Of a stretch of 64,000 nt of DNA, positions 26,846 through 37,352 are shown in pieces. Each line of letters begins with the position of its first letter. The stretch's first letter is position 1. Source of the DNA: Methylocaldum szegediense. GTDB lineage: Bacteria; Pseudomonadota; Gammaproteobacteria; Methylococcales; Methylococcaceae. The position numbers were made by a program, and so were the translations under genes. The notes under the pieces are model-generated. The model searched no databases. It was given only the letters and a program-made list of their open reading frames with translations, and had not been told where the DNA came from. The stretch spans positions 4,805,649 through 4,869,648 of the forward strand of contig NZ_OX458333.1 of NCBI RefSeq assembly GCF_949769195.1. The letters run 5' to 3'.

Positions 26846-29800
26846 GCCGCCAATTGCTCCAGTAATTGATCGACGAAAACGACCTTGCTTTCGGGCGTGT
26901 CGAAACGGGCAAAAAATTTCAGCTTATCCGGACCGTCCAGCTTATAAGTCTGCGGTTGGGTTTGGATCAAACGGATGACTTGGGCCGGATCAATGGGCGG
27001 GTTCGGGTGGAATATCAGACGTCCGCCTCCCGAGCCTGCCTCGATCTTGTGAACGCCAAGGGCCTCGGCTCGCAGTTTGAGTTCGGTGATTGCAAACAAG
27101 TTTTTGGTCGGCGGGGGCAGAAGCCCGAAGCGGTCGATCATCTCCACTTGCAGCTGGCGTAGATCCTCTTCGTTCTTGGCATTGGCGATCCTTTTGTAGA
27201 GCACGAGACGGGTGTGAACGTCAGGCAGGTAGGTGTCGGGAATGAGGGCAGGGCATTGGAGGTCGATCTCGGGACCTGCTTCGTGGGGGAGCATATCGAG
27301 ATCCAGAGATTTGCCCGACTTGAGCGCTGCCACGGCCCGCTCCAGCAGTTCGGTATATAGGCTTAGTCCGATCTCCTGAATCTGACCGCTCTGCTCCTCG
27401 CCCAACAATTCTCCGGCACCGCGGATTTCGAGGTCGTGAGATGACAGCATGAATCCCGAGCCGAGTTCACCCGTGGCTTCGATGGCCTCGAGACGCTTGA
27501 CGGCGTCGGCGGTCATCAGAGACTTCGGCGGTACCAGCAGATAAGCGTAAGCGCGATGATGCGAGCGGCCGACCCTTCCCCTGATCTGGTGCAACTGGGC
27601 GAGCCCCAGCAAATCGGCGCGGTGGATGATGATGGTGTTCGCGGTCGGAATATCGATACCGCTTTCGATGATGGTGGTGCAAACCAGGACGTTGAAACGC
27701 TGATGGTAAAAATCCAGCATGATACGTTCCAATTCCCGCTCCGGCATCTGGCCGTGGGCAATACGAATGCGTGCAGTAGGTACCAGTTTTTCCAAGTCGC
27801 GTGCCGTTTTCTCCATGGTTTCGATCTTGTTGTGCAGGAAATAAACCTGCCCGCCGCGCTTGATTTCCCGGAGTATCGCTTCTTGGATCAAGGCATCGTC
27901 CCATTCGCTGATGAAGGTTTTGATGGCGTGGCGATTGGGAGGCGGGGTGGCGATGATGGAAATGTCCCGTAGCCCGGACATGGCCATATTGAGCGTGCGC
28001 GGAATCGGTGTGGCTGTTAGGGTGAGAAAGTCCAGTTCGCTGCGCAGTTTCTTGAAATGTTCTTTTTGCGCGACGCCGAACCGGTGTTCCTCGTCGACGA
28101 TCACCAGTCCCAGATTCTTGAAGCGAACATCCTTTTGCAAAATCTTATGGGTACCGATGAGGATGTCGATCTTACCCTGAGCCAAATCCTCGAGAAGTTG
28201 CTCCTGCTGCTTCTTGCCGACGAAGCGTGAAACCACTTCGACCCGGATCGGCCAATCGGCGAATCGGTCCCGGAAGTTCCGATAATGCTGCTGAGCCAAT
28301 AGTGTCGTGGGCACCAGAACCGCGACCTGTTTGCCGTTCAGTGCCGCGATGAAAGCGGCCCGCATCGCGACTTCGGTCTTGCCGAAACCGACGTCGCCGC
28401 AGATCACTCTGTCCATGGGGCGAGGGGACGCCATATCCCTGATGACGTCGTTGATGGCAGCTTCCTGGTCGGGTGTTTCTTCGAAGGGAAAACCGGCGGC
28501 GAAAGCGGCGTATTCTTCGGTGACGGTTTTATAGGCGTATCCTTCCTTGGCCGCTCGCTTGGCGTAAATGTTCAGCAGTTCGGCGGCAATATCCCGTACC
28601 CGCTCCAGCGCCTTGCGCTTGGCCTTTTGCCACTGTTCTCCGCCCAGCTTGTGCAGAGGCGCAGATTCCGGGCTGGCGCCGCTGTACCGGCTGATCAAAT
28701 GCAGCGAGGACACCGGGACGTACAGCTTATCGTTGTTGGCATATTCGAGCGCGAGAAACTCGGTCTCGATACCGCCCACCGTGAGTTTGGTCAGGCCAAG
28801 ATAGCGGCCGACGCCATGGTCCTGATGCACTACCGGCGCACCGATGTCCAGTTCTTCGAGGTTGCGGAGGATCTGTTCGAGATTGCGTTCGGCGGCCGAC
28901 TTGCGCCGTCTGCGCTGTTGGACCTTTTCTCCGGAAAGCTGGGTTTCGGTAATGATGGCCAACGAGGGATCGGCCAGCCATAAGCCGTGATCCATGGGGG
29001 CAACGACCAAGCATGGCGTTTTCTCGGCGACGAGGAAAGCGGCCCAGTTTTCGACGACCTGCGGCTTTATGCCGTATTTGGCCAGGCTATCCAGTAGCGC
29101 TTCGCGATGCCCTGCCGTTTCCGCAACGAACAAAATCCTATCCGCCTCTTCACGGATGAACGACGAAAGCGCCGCGGCGGGCTCTTTCAGCTTCGGATCG
29201 ACCGCGAGAGGCGGAAGCGGGCGGCAATTGTAGTCGACCGACTCGAAACTTTCCGCGGGCTGCTCGGACGACAGTGGAATTCGAATTCTGGGATAGAGGG
29301 CGAATTTCTCTGCCAGAGCGGCGGGTGTCAGATACAGCGATTCCGGTGGAAGCGGGGGGCGGTCGACATGCCCCGAGCGCTGGTCGTACCGTTTTTCGGC
29401 CTCCCGAAAAAACGCCTCGGCAGCGGCGTCAACAGCGTGGTGGAGCACGACTGTCGCTGTTTTCGGTAGATAGTGAAACAGGGTTTCGGTTTCTTCGACG
29501 AACAGCGGCAAATAATATTCGATGCCGCCGGGTGCGATACCTTTGCTAACTTCCTGGTACAACGGATTGTTGATGGATGCTTCCGAGAAATGCGTTCTAA
29601 AACTCCGTCGGAACCGTTTGATTGCTTCTTCGTCGAATGGAAACTCGCGAGCTGGAAACAAACTAATTTCTCTGACCTTGTCGACCGACCGTTGAGTTTC
29701 AGGGTCGAAAGTTCGGATCGATTCCACCTCGTCATCAAAAAGCTCGATACGATAGGGAACGGTGCTCCCCATAGGGAAAAGATCAATGATCGATCCGCGT

Positions 29801-30324
29801 ACTGCAAATTCGCCGTGCTGTAGAACTTGCGACACGCACTCATAGCCGACGCTCTCCAGTCGTTGCCGAGTCTCTTCCAGATTAAGTTGGCCGCCTACTT
29901 TTAATATAAAGGTCTTGGCCAATACGTGGGAACGTGGTGCCAACCGTTGCATCAGCGTAGCGACCGGCGTGATCAGTATGCCGTGGTCGATGCGCGAGAG
30001 TTGGGCGAGCGTTTTCAGTCGCTCCGAGACGATTTCAGGAAGAGGCGAAAACACGTCGTAAGGTAAGGTTTCCCAGTCGGGAAAGTGGAGTACGGGTACA
30101 TTTCCGCCAAGGAAAAACTCGATTTCATGTTCGAGTCTAAGAGCGGTATGAGTATCTTCCGTCACGATCAGATACAGCCGCTTATTCTGTCTTGCCGCTT
30201 CAGCCAAGGCCAGGGAATCGCCGCAGCCGTTCAAGCTTTGCCAGACCATGGTCGTTGCATTATGAATCGGTACTGCTGGCGTGAACGGCGAAAGAGTTCC
30301 CAAATGTTTTGCAGCTTGATTCAT
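26842..30324 (-). CDS. mfd: Transcription-repair coupling factor Mfd
   Basis: A 1,160-aa translocase that removes stalled RNA polymerase at lesions and recruits UvrA. Domains in order: UvrB-homology module (DWETLPYDVFSP, FAVRGSIIDLFPMGS), RNA polymerase-interacting domain (GAPVVHQDHGVGRYLGL), then the RecG-like translocase with Walker A CGDVGFGKTEVAMRAA, IGTHKIL, DEEHRFGV and TATPIPRTL, helicase motifs V-VI (TTIIESGIDIPTANT, QIRGRVGRS), and the TRCF C-terminal domain. Full length. The stop TAG overlaps a TTAGAGC end motif, so the last codons may have been replaced, although the protein ends at a normal place. Confidence 0.97.
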   Translation of the reverse strand: MNQAAKHLGTLSPFTPAVPIHNATTMVWQSLNGCGDSLALAEAARQNKRLYLIVTEDTHTALRLEHEIEFFLGGNVPVLHFPDWETLPYDVFSPLPEIVSERLKTLAQLSRIDHGILITPVATLMQRLAPRSHVLAKTFILKVGGQLNLEETRQRLESVGYECVSQVLQHGEFAVRGSIIDLFPMGSTVPYRIELFDDEVESIRTFDPETQRSVDKVREISLFPAREFPFDEEAIKRFRRSFRTHFSEASINNPLYQEVSKGIAPGGIEYYLPLFVEETETLFHYLPKTATVVLHHAVDAAAEAFFREAEKRYDQRSGHVDRPPLPPESLYLTPAALAEKFALYPRIRIPLSSEQPAESFESVDYNCRPLPPLAVDPKLKEPAAALSSFIREEADRILFVAETAGHREALLDSLAKYGIKPQVVENWAAFLVAEKTPCLVVAPMDHGLWLADPSLAIITETQLSGEKVQQRRRRKSAAERNLEQILRNLEELDIGAPVVHQDHGVGRYLGLTKLTVGGIETEFLALEYANNDKLYVPVSSLHLISRYSGASPESAPLHKLGGEQWQKAKRKALERVRDIAAELLNIYAKRAAKEGYAYKTVTEEYAAFAAGFPFEETPDQEAAINDVIRDMASPRPMDRVICGDVGFGKTEVAMRAAFIAALNGKQVAVLVPTTLLAQQHYRNFRDRFADWPIRVEVVSRFVGKKQQEQLLEDLAQGKIDILIGTHKILQKDVRFKNLGLVIVDEEHRFGVAQKEHFKKLRSELDFLTLTATPIPRTLNMAMSGLRDISIIATPPPNRHAIKTFISEWDDALIQEAILREIKRGGQVYFLHNKIETMEKTARDLEKLVPTARIRIAHGQMPERELERIMLDFYHQRFNVLVCTTIIESGIDIPTANTIIIHRADLLGLAQLHQIRGRVGRSHHRAYAYLLVPPKSLMTADAVKRLEAIEATGELGSGFMLSSHDLEIRGAGELLGEEQSGQIQEIGLSLYTELLERAVAALKSGKSLDLDMLPHEAGPEIDLQCPALIPDTYLPDVHTRLVLYKRIANAKNEEDLRQLQVEMIDRFGLLPPPTKNLFAITELKLRAEALGVHKIEAGSGGGRLIFHPNPPIDPAQVIRLIQTQPQTYKLDGPDKLKFFARFDTPESKVVFVDQLLEQLAA

Positions 30325-30524
30325 GGGGCGTGAGGTGATGAATGTCGAGTGATTAATTGGCAGACGGTGTCTCGGAAAATGGTTCTTGGTTCCGGTACGA
30401 TGAAAGTTGCGGTATTCGAATGTTTACCTATATATGATTTATTTTTTGGATTTTTTTAATATACTAAATAGGACATCACAAGGTTAATGTAATCTTGTTT
30501 CGCGACTTTATAATCGAGGTAACT

Positions 30525-30848
30525 ATGAAGACCGATTTCACGGAACTTTCCGAAGCCGAACTGACGAGCATGATCGAAAATGCTCAGAGGGCACTCAAAG
30601 AAAAGAAGGAAACCAAACGTAAGGAAGTCATAAGCAAGATAAAAGAGTTGGCGGCCTCAATCGGTGTTAATGTGGAAATCACTGAGGGCACGAAAGTCTC
30701 CGGAAGAAAGGGTAGTAAAGTCCCGATTAAGTATCAAAACCCGAATAATCTGTCTCAAAAATGGACCGGCCGCGGTATGAAACCGAAATGGCTACAAACT
30801 CTACTCGAGCAAGGACATCGATTGGAGGAATTCGAAGTAAAGTCTTGA
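30525..30848 (+). CDS. H-NS family nucleoid-associated protein
   Basis: A 107-aa DNA-binding protein. The N-terminal half is a coiled-coil oligomerisation segment (SEAELTSMIENAQRALKEKK). The C-terminus carries the H-NS DNA-binding motif in the form KYQNPNNLSQKWTGRGMKPKWL. The ATG at 30525 follows GAGGT; an earlier in-frame start lacks a ribosome site. The upstream 100 bases are strongly AT-rich, which suits autoregulation by an AT-binding silencer. In this IS-rich genome it may repress acquired DNA, by analogy with the family. Confidence 0.9.
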   Translation: MKTDFTELSEAELTSMIENAQRALKEKKETKRKEVISKIKELAASIGVNVEITEGTKVSGRKGSKVPIKYQNPNNLSQKWTGRGMKPKWLQTLLEQGHRLEEFEVKS

Positions 30849-30866
30849 ACGAAAGCTGATAGGGTG

Positions 30867-30884
30867 CCCGGCAGGATCGCCGGG
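30867..30884 (+). terminator. Possible terminator hairpin after the H-NS gene
   Basis: CCCGGC-aggatc-GCCGGG forms a 6-bp GC stem 18 bases past the stop codon. The downstream tract is not a clean T run, so this is tentative. Confidence 0.4.
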
Positions 30885-30889
30885 TTCCG

Positions 30890-30962
30890 ACCAAAATCGG
30901 TTGCCGAACGCAAGGAATCGAAGGGATTTCGGCCAATATCGCGTTCTCGCACCGATTTTGGT
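30890..30962. terminator. 12-bp inverted repeat between convergent genes
   Basis: ACCAAAATCGGT (30890-30901) and ACCGATTTTGGT (30951-30962) are perfect complements separated by 49 bases, between the ends of the H-NS gene and aguB. A long-range hairpin could act as a bidirectional terminator or be a repeat-element remnant. Confidence 0.4.
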
Positions 30963-30973
30963 GTCACTGTTCG

Positions 30974-31864
30974 CTAATCTAGGTAACGTTTGACCAAGCC
31001 TCCATATTCATCGATCCGTCGGTCGCGCAGATACGGCCAGATTCGACGGACGTCTTCCGACCGGCGGCGATTTATTTCAACCACCATAACCCGTTCTTCT
31101 TTCTCGTTGGCCTGACAAAGAATTTCTCCTTGCGGGCCAGCAACAAAGCTGTTTCCCCAGAACAAGATGCCTTTACTTTGGCCGCTGGGATCGGGTTCGT
31201 GTCCGATGCGATTGCAGGAGATGACCGGCAGACCGTTGGCAATGGCATGTGACCTTTGAATGGTTACCCATGCGTCCAATTGTCGCTGCTGTTCCTCTGC
31301 ATCGTCATCGGGATTCCAGCCGATGGCCGTGGGATACAGCAGGAGATCAGCGCCTGCAAGCGCCATTAACCGGGCGGCTTCTGGGTACCATTGGTCCCAG
31401 CATACCAAGACCCCGAGTTTTCCTAATGAGGTCGTTACCGGTTTGAACCCTAAATCCCCCGGCGTGAAATAAAACTTTTCGTAATACCCTGGATCGTCGG
31501 GTATGTGCATTTTTCGGTACTTGCCTGCCAAACTGCCGTCTTTTTCCAGTACGACAGCCGTATTGTGATAGAGACCTGGAGCGCGCCGTTCGAACAATGA
31601 GCCCACAATAACTACGCCAAGCTCCTTGGCAAGCGCGGCCAGCGTTTCGGTGGTCGGCCCCGGTATCGATTCGGCAAGATCGAAGCGGCTGCAATCCTCA
31701 GTCTGGCAGAAATACGGGCCGAGATGCAGTTCTGGCAGCAATACCAGATTCGCACCTTGAGACGCGGCTTGTTTCATGCCTTCGATCGAGGCCCGCAAAT
31801 TCACGTTTTTGTCTTCGGAACCGCAAGGTTGCTGTACCAAACCGACCTTGAACGTCTGCGTCAT
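30974..31864 (-). CDS. aguB: N-carbamoylputrescine amidase
   Basis: A 296-aa nitrilase-superfamily enzyme that converts N-carbamoylputrescine to putrescine, CO2 and ammonia. The catalytic triad is visible: Glu in LVLLPELHLGPYF, Lys in GKYRKMHIPDDPGYYEK, and Cys in GVLVCWDQWYPEAARL. The FTPGDLGF segment is typical of the carbamoylputrescine branch. Its start lies one base past the aguA stop, so the two are an operon for the agmatine route to putrescine. Confidence 0.95.
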   Translation of the reverse strand: MTQTFKVGLVQQPCGSEDKNVNLRASIEGMKQAASQGANLVLLPELHLGPYFCQTEDCSRFDLAESIPGPTTETLAALAKELGVVIVGSLFERRAPGLYHNTAVVLEKDGSLAGKYRKMHIPDDPGYYEKFYFTPGDLGFKPVTTSLGKLGVLVCWDQWYPEAARLMALAGADLLLYPTAIGWNPDDDAEEQQRQLDAWVTIQRSHAIANGLPVISCNRIGHEPDPSGQSKGILFWGNSFVAGPQGEILCQANEKEERVMVVEINRRRSEDVRRIWPYLRDRRIDEYGGLVKRYLD

Positions 31865-31865
31865 A

Positions 31866-32915
31866 TCAGCTTACCCGAACTGTTTTTGGAAACTGCATAG
31901 TCATGCAGTGCAGGCTACCGTATTGCCGGATGAGAGATGTGCAGGGTATACCCACGATCTCGCGGTCCGGAAAAACGTCGCTCAAACGCGCCATAGCTTC
32001 GGAATCGGCCGGATCATCATATATCGGAACTAGAACGGCCCCGTTGACGATCAGAAAGTTGGCGTAAGTTGCTGGCAATCGGTCGCCTTCCTCGCTGTAA
32101 ATAGGTTTTGGAATGTTTAAGGGTATCAGGCGATAAGGTTGACCCGAATATGTGACAAAGGTTCGCAGTTGATTTTCCATCGCCTTGAATTCGTCATACA
32201 GCGGATCGTCGGCCTGGCTGCAAGCGGTGTAGGCGATTGTATCGGGCGAACAGAAACGCGCCAGTGTGTCAATATGGGCGTCCGTATCGTCGCCCTCGGC
32301 ATAACCATGATCAAGCCAAAGAATACGCCTGGCGCCGAGGCTGGTTTTTAGCCGATCCTCGATTTCGTCTCGCGTGAATTCCGGGTTGCGGTTCGGATTG
32401 AGCAGACAGCGACTGGTTGTGAGAATCGTGCCTTTACCGTCCGATTCCACACTCCCGCCTTCAAGGGTAAACTCAACCCTGTCCATAGGGGTATCGCCGA
32501 GCACGCCATTGGCATGCAGGCGTTGAGCCAATCGCGCATCGTTCTCGTGCGGGTATTTTCCGCCCCATCCATTAAAGCGAAAGTCGATGAGTTTCGCGCC
32601 TTGTGCGGTTGTAAGTGTCAATGGCGCGGTATCCCGTACCCAGACGTCGTCATAAGGCAAATGAACGAAACGAACCCGATCGAGATCGGCGCCCTTAGAT
32701 GTCAACCGTTGGTGTATATGTCTTTGGTGGGCGTTATCTTGGCAGATGAGAATGACCGTTTCCCGCCGCGCAATTTCGAGCGCGATCCGATCATAAGTTT
32801 CTTCAACGGCATTTAGCCATCGCTCGAAATCGCCATGACAATACGGCCAGGCAATCAAAACCGCTGATTGCTCTGCCCATTCGGGCGCCAATATGGATAA
32901 ATGGGATGATGTCAC
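31866..32915 (-). CDS. aguA: Agmatine deiminase
   Basis: A 349-aa peptidyl-arginine-deiminase-like enzyme that hydrolyses agmatine to N-carbamoylputrescine. Signature segments: PYDDVWVRDTAPL, RFNGWGGKYP, LEGGSVESDGKGT, HGYAEGDDTDAHIDTLARF, and the nucleophilic cysteine in GSLHCMTMQFP near the C-terminus. The start is a GTG (32913-32915). It is cotranscribed with aguB. The arginine decarboxylase that would supply agmatine is not in the window. Confidence 0.95.
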   Translation of the reverse strand: MTSSHLSILAPEWAEQSAVLIAWPYCHGDFERWLNAVEETYDRIALEIARRETVILICQDNAHQRHIHQRLTSKGADLDRVRFVHLPYDDVWVRDTAPLTLTTAQGAKLIDFRFNGWGGKYPHENDARLAQRLHANGVLGDTPMDRVEFTLEGGSVESDGKGTILTTSRCLLNPNRNPEFTRDEIEDRLKTSLGARRILWLDHGYAEGDDTDAHIDTLARFCSPDTIAYTACSQADDPLYDEFKAMENQLRTFVTYSGQPYRLIPLNIPKPIYSEEGDRLPATYANFLIVNGAVLVPIYDDPADSEAMARLSDVFPDREIVGIPCTSLIRQYGSLHCMTMQFPKTVRVS

Positions 32916-33118
32916 AGTCAGAATATCGGTCCTGAAAAAACGGGTTATTCTACCGTAAAAATGTCCGCGGTTGCGGCTACTCGGTGTTTGGTATGGGTCA
33001 GGAGGAGGTGTGATTCTTATAAATATAAAGAGATCGGTGGATTCCTTCGGTGCCCGGCTAATCGTGTGGCGATGAAAGGGTATCGGATTGCAACAAGATT
33101 TTTTACTTCGAGAACGCT

Positions 33119-35350
33119 ATGACATCGACGATTAATCATGAACCGAAAATCATTCGCCTATCCGTCTCCGGCATGCGTTGCGCCGGATGTGTCGAGGCCG
33201 TGGAGAAGGCGTTACGCAGTGTGCCGAATGTGTTTTCGGCCGATGTCAATTTTGCCGATCATTCCGCTCTGGTGCGCGGGGACGTGGAACCGGAGGTCTT
33301 GCGTAAGGCAGTGCAGGATGCGGGATACGATGCGGCTGTGATGGAAGGTCTGGAGGACCCCGCCGAGCAAGAGGCATTGGAGGCTGCCCGTTACCAGGAA
33401 CTGCTCAACAAGGCTGTCGTTGCAGGCTCGGTCGGTGGGCCGTTGATGCTGGTAGAGCACCTCGGATTGTTTCCGATGTTGGGAGAGCCGACGGCCGCGG
33501 GCATCTGGTTGATCGTTTCCCTAGTGACGTTGTGGGTACTTTATTACTCAGGCGGTCACTTCTTCAAAGGGGCGGTCAAGAGCCTGCAGCATCGCCAGGC
33601 CAATATGGATACCCTGATCGCGCTTGGCACCGGCGCTGCCTGGTTCTACTCCACCATGGCCATTTTCTTTTCCGACAGTTTGCCGACGCTGGCGCGGCAC
33701 GCCTATTTCGAAGCTGCAAGCATTATCCTTGCGTTCATCAATTTAGGTAGCGCCCTGGAAATGCGCGCCCGTGGCAAGACATCGTCGGCAATTCGGCAGT
33801 TGATCGGTTTGCAGCCGAGGACGGCGCGCGTGCTAAGGAATGGTCAGGAGGTCGATGTTCCCATCGCCGAGGTGGGCCTGGACGAAACCGTGCGGGTAAG
33901 GCCGGGCGAAAAAATCCCGGTGGACGGGGTGGTCATCGAGGGGCATTCCAGTGTGGACGAGTCGATGCTCACCGGCGAACCGATGCCGGTCGAAAAAGAC
34001 GTGGGCGACGAAATCGTCGCCGGCACGCTTAACCAGTCGGGAACGCTGCTGTTTAAGGCAACCCGCATCGGCCGCGACACAGTGTTGGCGCAAATCATTG
34101 CTAGCGTCCGCAGGGCACAGGCGAGCAAGCCAGAAATCGCCCGGCTCGTGGACCGCGTTTCATCGGTGTTCGTTCCGGCGGTGGTGGCGGTTTCTCTGCT
34201 GACTTTCCTGATCTGGTGGGCGGTTGGTCCCGAGCCTGCCCTCGGTTATGCCTTCGTCACTGCCATGACGGTGCTGGTCATCGCTTGTCCCTGCGCCTTG
34301 GGATTGGCCACGCCGATCTCCATTATGGTCGCGGTCGGAAAGGCGGCGCAAAAAGGTATTCTCATCCGCAATGGCGACGCTTTGCAAACCGCTGGGAGGC
34401 TGACTTGCGTCGTGCTCGACAAGACCGGAACGGTAACGGAAGGCAAGCCGCGGCTGATCAAGATCGAGAGCGGTCCGAACTGGACCGAGGAGCAGGTCTT
34501 GCAATGGGCGGCCAGCCTCGAAACCGGTTCCGAACATCCCTTGGCGGCGGCGATTTTGACGGCGGCCGCAGAAAAGAACTGCACACTCTTGCCCGTGACG
34601 GGATTCGCGGCGGTCGCGGGACATGGCGTCTCGGGGCTCATCGAGAATCGGGCCGTGTTGCTGGGTAACTTGGCCTTGATGACGGAACAAGGCGTCGACT
34701 GCGGACGCTTCGCCGACCGCTTGACCGAGTTGGCGGGCGAGGGGCAGACACCCGTCCTGTTGGCGGTCGACAGGTCCGTGGTCGGATTGCTTTCTGTGGC
34801 CGACCCGATCAAGACGGATTCCAGGGAGGCGGTCGCGAAGTTGAAGTCCCTGGGTGTGCGAGTGCTGATGGTGACGGGAGACAACGAGGTCACGGCGAAA
34901 GCCATCGCGGCGGTTGCGGGCATCGATGAGGTGCGCGCGCAGGTTCTTCCTCAGGATAAGGCTGCTGTCGTGAAAGGCTTGCAGGATGCCGGAGAAATCG
35001 TGGGCATGGTGGGTGATGGCATTAACGATGCGCCGGCTTTGGCCCAATCCAACGTGGGGATGGCGATCGGCACCGGTACAGACGTCGCCATAGAAAGCGG
35101 GGACGTGGTCATCATGGGCGGCTCGCTCATGAAAGTGGCGGAAACCATGGAACTGTCGCGAGCCACGTTGCGCAACATCAAGCAGAATCTGTTCGGAGCC
35201 TTTATTTACAATGTCCTGGCGATTCCGATTGCCGCCGGTTTTCTATATCCCATCTTCGGAATTTTACTCAATCCCATGATTGCAGGAGCGGCTATGGCGA
35301 TGTCTTCGGTGACGGTGGTGAGCAACGCTAACCGATTGAGATATTTTTGA
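33119..35350 (+). CDS. copA: Copper-exporting P1B-type ATPase
   Basis: A 743-aa inner-membrane Cu(I) pump. One N-terminal HMA metal-binding domain has MRCAGC (Cys21, Cys24). Eight membrane helices carry the transport motif CPCALG (Cys390, Cys392). The actuator loop has [13 protein letters not shown]; the phosphorylation site is [10 protein letters not shown] (Asp434); the nucleotide domain has SEHPLAAAI and [12 protein letters not shown]. Helix residues YN and MSS near the C-terminus complete the copper-type (P1B-1) set. No CueR-type regulator or chaperone gene lies beside it. For a methanotroph, copper handling would be of special importance, but that is inference. Confidence 0.93.
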   Translation: MTSTINHEPKIIRLSVSGMRCAGCVEAVEKALRSVPNVFSADVNFADHSALVRGDVEPEVLRKAVQDAGYDAAVMEGLEDPAEQEALEAARYQELLNKAVVAGSVGGPLMLVEHLGLFPMLGEPTAAGIWLIVSLVTLWVLYYSGGHFFKGAVKSLQHRQANMDTLIALGTGAAWFYSTMAIFFSDSLPTLARHAYFEAASIILAFINLGSALEMRARGKTSSAIRQLIGLQPRTARVLRNGQEVDVPIAEVGLDETVRVRPGEKIPVDGVVIEGHSSVDESMLTGEPMPVEKDVGDEIVAGTLNQSGTLLFKATRIGRDTVLAQIIASVRRAQASKPEIARLVDRVSSVFVPAVVAVSLLTFLIWWAVGPEPALGYAFVTAMTVLVIACPCALGLATPISIMVAVGKAAQKGILIRNGDALQTAGRLTCVVLDKTGTVTEGKPRLIKIESGPNWTEEQVLQWAASLETGSEHPLAAAILTAAAEKNCTLLPVTGFAAVAGHGVSGLIENRAVLLGNLALMTEQGVDCGRFADRLTELAGEGQTPVLLAVDRSVVGLLSVADPIKTDSREAVAKLKSLGVRVLMVTGDNEVTAKAIAAVAGIDEVRAQVLPQDKAAVVKGLQDAGEIVGMVGDGINDAPALAQSNVGMAIGTGTDVAIESGDVVIMGGSLMKVAETMELSRATLRNIKQNLFGAFIYNVLAIPIAAGFLYPIFGILLNPMIAGAAMAMSSVTVVSNANRLRYF

Positions 35351-35457
35351 TCAATCGAATCGGCTCGTGCGGAGACCGTTCCGTGGCAAAGTGGCAAAAA
35401 TGATAAAATTTTTCGGTTTTTCGGCAGGTTTTTGATGAGGCGGAGGTAAGTCGATCA

Positions 35458-36204
35458 ATGGCAGGTCATAGCAAGTGGGCCAACATCCAGCATCGCAAAG
35501 GCGCGCAGGACGCCAAGCGGGGTAAGCTGTTCACCAAGCTGATTCGTGAGATAACCGTATCAGTCCGTAACGGCGGCAGCGATCCTGCGAATAACCCGCG
35601 CTTAAGAGCGGCGATGGACAAGGCTCTCTCCGCTAACATGTCCAAGGACACTATCGAGCGGGCCATTAAGAAAGGTAGCGGTACCGCCGAAGGCGATAAT
35701 TACGAGGAAGTGCGCTACGAGGGCTACGGCCCTGGCGGCATCGCGGTGATGGTGAATTGCCTGACCGACAATCGGAATCGCACGGTTTCAGAAGTGCGCC
35801 ATGCCTTTGCCAAGGCGGGTGGCAATCTGGGCACCGACGGCTCCGTAGCCTATTTGTTTTCCAAAACCGGCATCATCAGCTATCCGGCGGGTGTCGACGA
35901 GGACCGGGTGATGGAGGTCGCTCTTGAAGCCGGAGCGGACGATATCGTCAGCAACGACGACGGCTCGATCGATGTATTGGTTGCTCCGGAGCGGTTCGAA
36001 ACGGTGCGGGATTCGCTCGTGCAGGCCGGACTTACGCCGGAGAGCGCCGAAGTGACCATGCGCGCCAATACCAGCGTGTCCCTGGGCAGGGATGACGCGG
36101 AGAAGATGATTCGCCTGTTGGAACGGCTCGAGGATTTGGACGACGTGCAAAATGTTTATTCCAACGCCGATATCAGCGAGGAGATCCTCGCCCAGATCGG
36201 TTAA
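35458..36204 (+). CDS. yebC: YebC/PmpR-family regulator / translation factor
   Basis: A 248-aa protein with the invariant N-terminus [18 protein letters not shown] followed by [14 protein letters not shown] and [13 protein letters not shown]. Members were long called transcriptional regulators and some are now linked to relief of ribosome stalling at proline stretches. The gene heads the yebC-ruvC-ruvA run, a standard gammaproteobacterial order, and ends nine bases before ruvC. Confidence 0.95.
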   Translation: MAGHSKWANIQHRKGAQDAKRGKLFTKLIREITVSVRNGGSDPANNPRLRAAMDKALSANMSKDTIERAIKKGSGTAEGDNYEEVRYEGYGPGGIAVMVNCLTDNRNRTVSEVRHAFAKAGGNLGTDGSVAYLFSKTGIISYPAGVDEDRVMEVALEAGADDIVSNDDGSIDVLVAPERFETVRDSLVQAGLTPESAEVTMRANTSVSLGRDDAEKMIRLLERLEDLDDVQNVYSNADISEEILAQIG

Positions 36205-36213
36205 AGAGGCGAC

Positions 36214-36720
36214 GTGACAGTCGTTTTAGGACTAGACCCAGGGTCGCGCCGTACCGGTTACGGTGTTGTTCGCGACAGCGACAGGGGACCCGTATTGCTC
36301 GCTTGCGGATGTATCCGCACGGAAACGGATCCTTTTCCTGCACGCCTCAAGCAAATCTACGACGGCGTCTATAAAATCGCACTCGAATTCCAGCCCGATG
36401 AAATGGCCATCGAGCAGGTGTTCATGCACAAGAATGCCGATTCCGCTCTAAAGCTCGGGCAGGCCAGAGGAGCGGCCATCTGCGGCGGTCTGGCCGCGGG
36501 TTTACCGGTTCACGAGTATGCCGCGCGGCAAGTCAAACAGGCTTTGGTCGGGAAAGGAAGTGCGGACAAGCTACAGGTCCAGCACATGGTGCGTTTCTTG
36601 CTAAAGTATTCTTCGCCGCTTCAGTTGGACGCCAGCGATGCTTTGGGCGTGGCCTTGTGTCATATCCATCACCGGCAGACCTTGCGGCGTTTGGAACGTG
36701 CAGGAGCCGTCCCGCGATGA
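36214..36720 (+). CDS. ruvC: Holliday junction resolvase RuvC
   Basis: A 168-aa endonuclease that cuts Holliday junctions. The catalytic acids appear in [15 protein letters not shown] (first Asp), MAIEQVF (Glu) and the C-terminal [12 protein letters not shown] (two Asp). Start GTG at 36214 after GAGGCGAC. The TGA stop overlaps the ruvA ATG. Confidence 0.97.
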   Translation: MTVVLGLDPGSRRTGYGVVRDSDRGPVLLACGCIRTETDPFPARLKQIYDGVYKIALEFQPDEMAIEQVFMHKNADSALKLGQARGAAICGGLAAGLPVHEYAARQVKQALVGKGSADKLQVQHMVRFLLKYSSPLQLDASDALGVALCHIHHRQTLRRLERAGAVPR

Positions 36721-37313
36721 TCGGATTTCTGCGCGGCGTGGTGGTGGCCAAGAAACCGCCTTCTCTTTTGTTGGACGTACGCGGCGTCGGGTACGAGATC
36801 GACGCGCCGATGTCGACGTTCTACAAACTGCCGGATATCGGCGAAGAGGTGATGCTGTACACTCATCTCGCGATACGGGAGGATGCCCACAACCTGTTTG
36901 GCTTCCTGTCCGAAGCGGAACGAGCCTTGTTCCGCAGTCTGATCCGTGTCAGCGGCGTCGGTGCGAAGCTCGCCTTGGCGATTCTGTCGGGCTTGAGCGC
37001 CGAAGAGTTCCACCGTTGCGTGGAAGCCCAGGATACAGCCCGTCTTGTGCGTTTGCCCGGGGTCGGCAAGAAGACCGCAGAACGCTTGATCATCGAAATG
37101 CGGGATCGCCTGCCCGAATTGCCCCTGGTCAACCTGCCCGGAGCTGGGTCTCTATCGATACCATCACCGAGCCCGGTGGACGATGCGGTTAGCGCGTTGA
37201 TTGCCCTGGGGTTCAAGCCGCAGGATGCTCACAGTCTGGTGCGGAAGGTTCAGGTCGACGGGAAGAGCAGCGAGGAGATCATTCGTTTGGCCTTGCAGTC
37301 CGCGGCCAAGTAA
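36717..37313 (+). CDS. ruvA: Holliday junction branch migration protein RuvA
   Basis: A 198-aa junction-binding protein beginning [10 protein letters not shown], with the OB fold, two HhH motifs ([14 protein letters not shown] and [14 protein letters not shown]) and the C-terminal UBA-like domain ([15 protein letters not shown]) that regulates RuvB. The ATG overlaps the ruvC stop (ATGA). In most relatives ruvB follows directly; here a Uma2 gene intervenes. Confidence 0.97.
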   Translation: MIGFLRGVVVAKKPPSLLLDVRGVGYEIDAPMSTFYKLPDIGEEVMLYTHLAIREDAHNLFGFLSEAERALFRSLIRVSGVGAKLALAILSGLSAEEFHRCVEAQDTARLVRLPGVGKKTAERLIIEMRDRLPELPLVNLPGAGSLSIPSPSPVDDAVSALIALGFKPQDAHSLVRKVQVDGKSSEEIIRLALQSAAK

Positions 37314-37352
37314 AAACTGGCTGAACTTTGATACGATAGAATCCAAGCAGCC

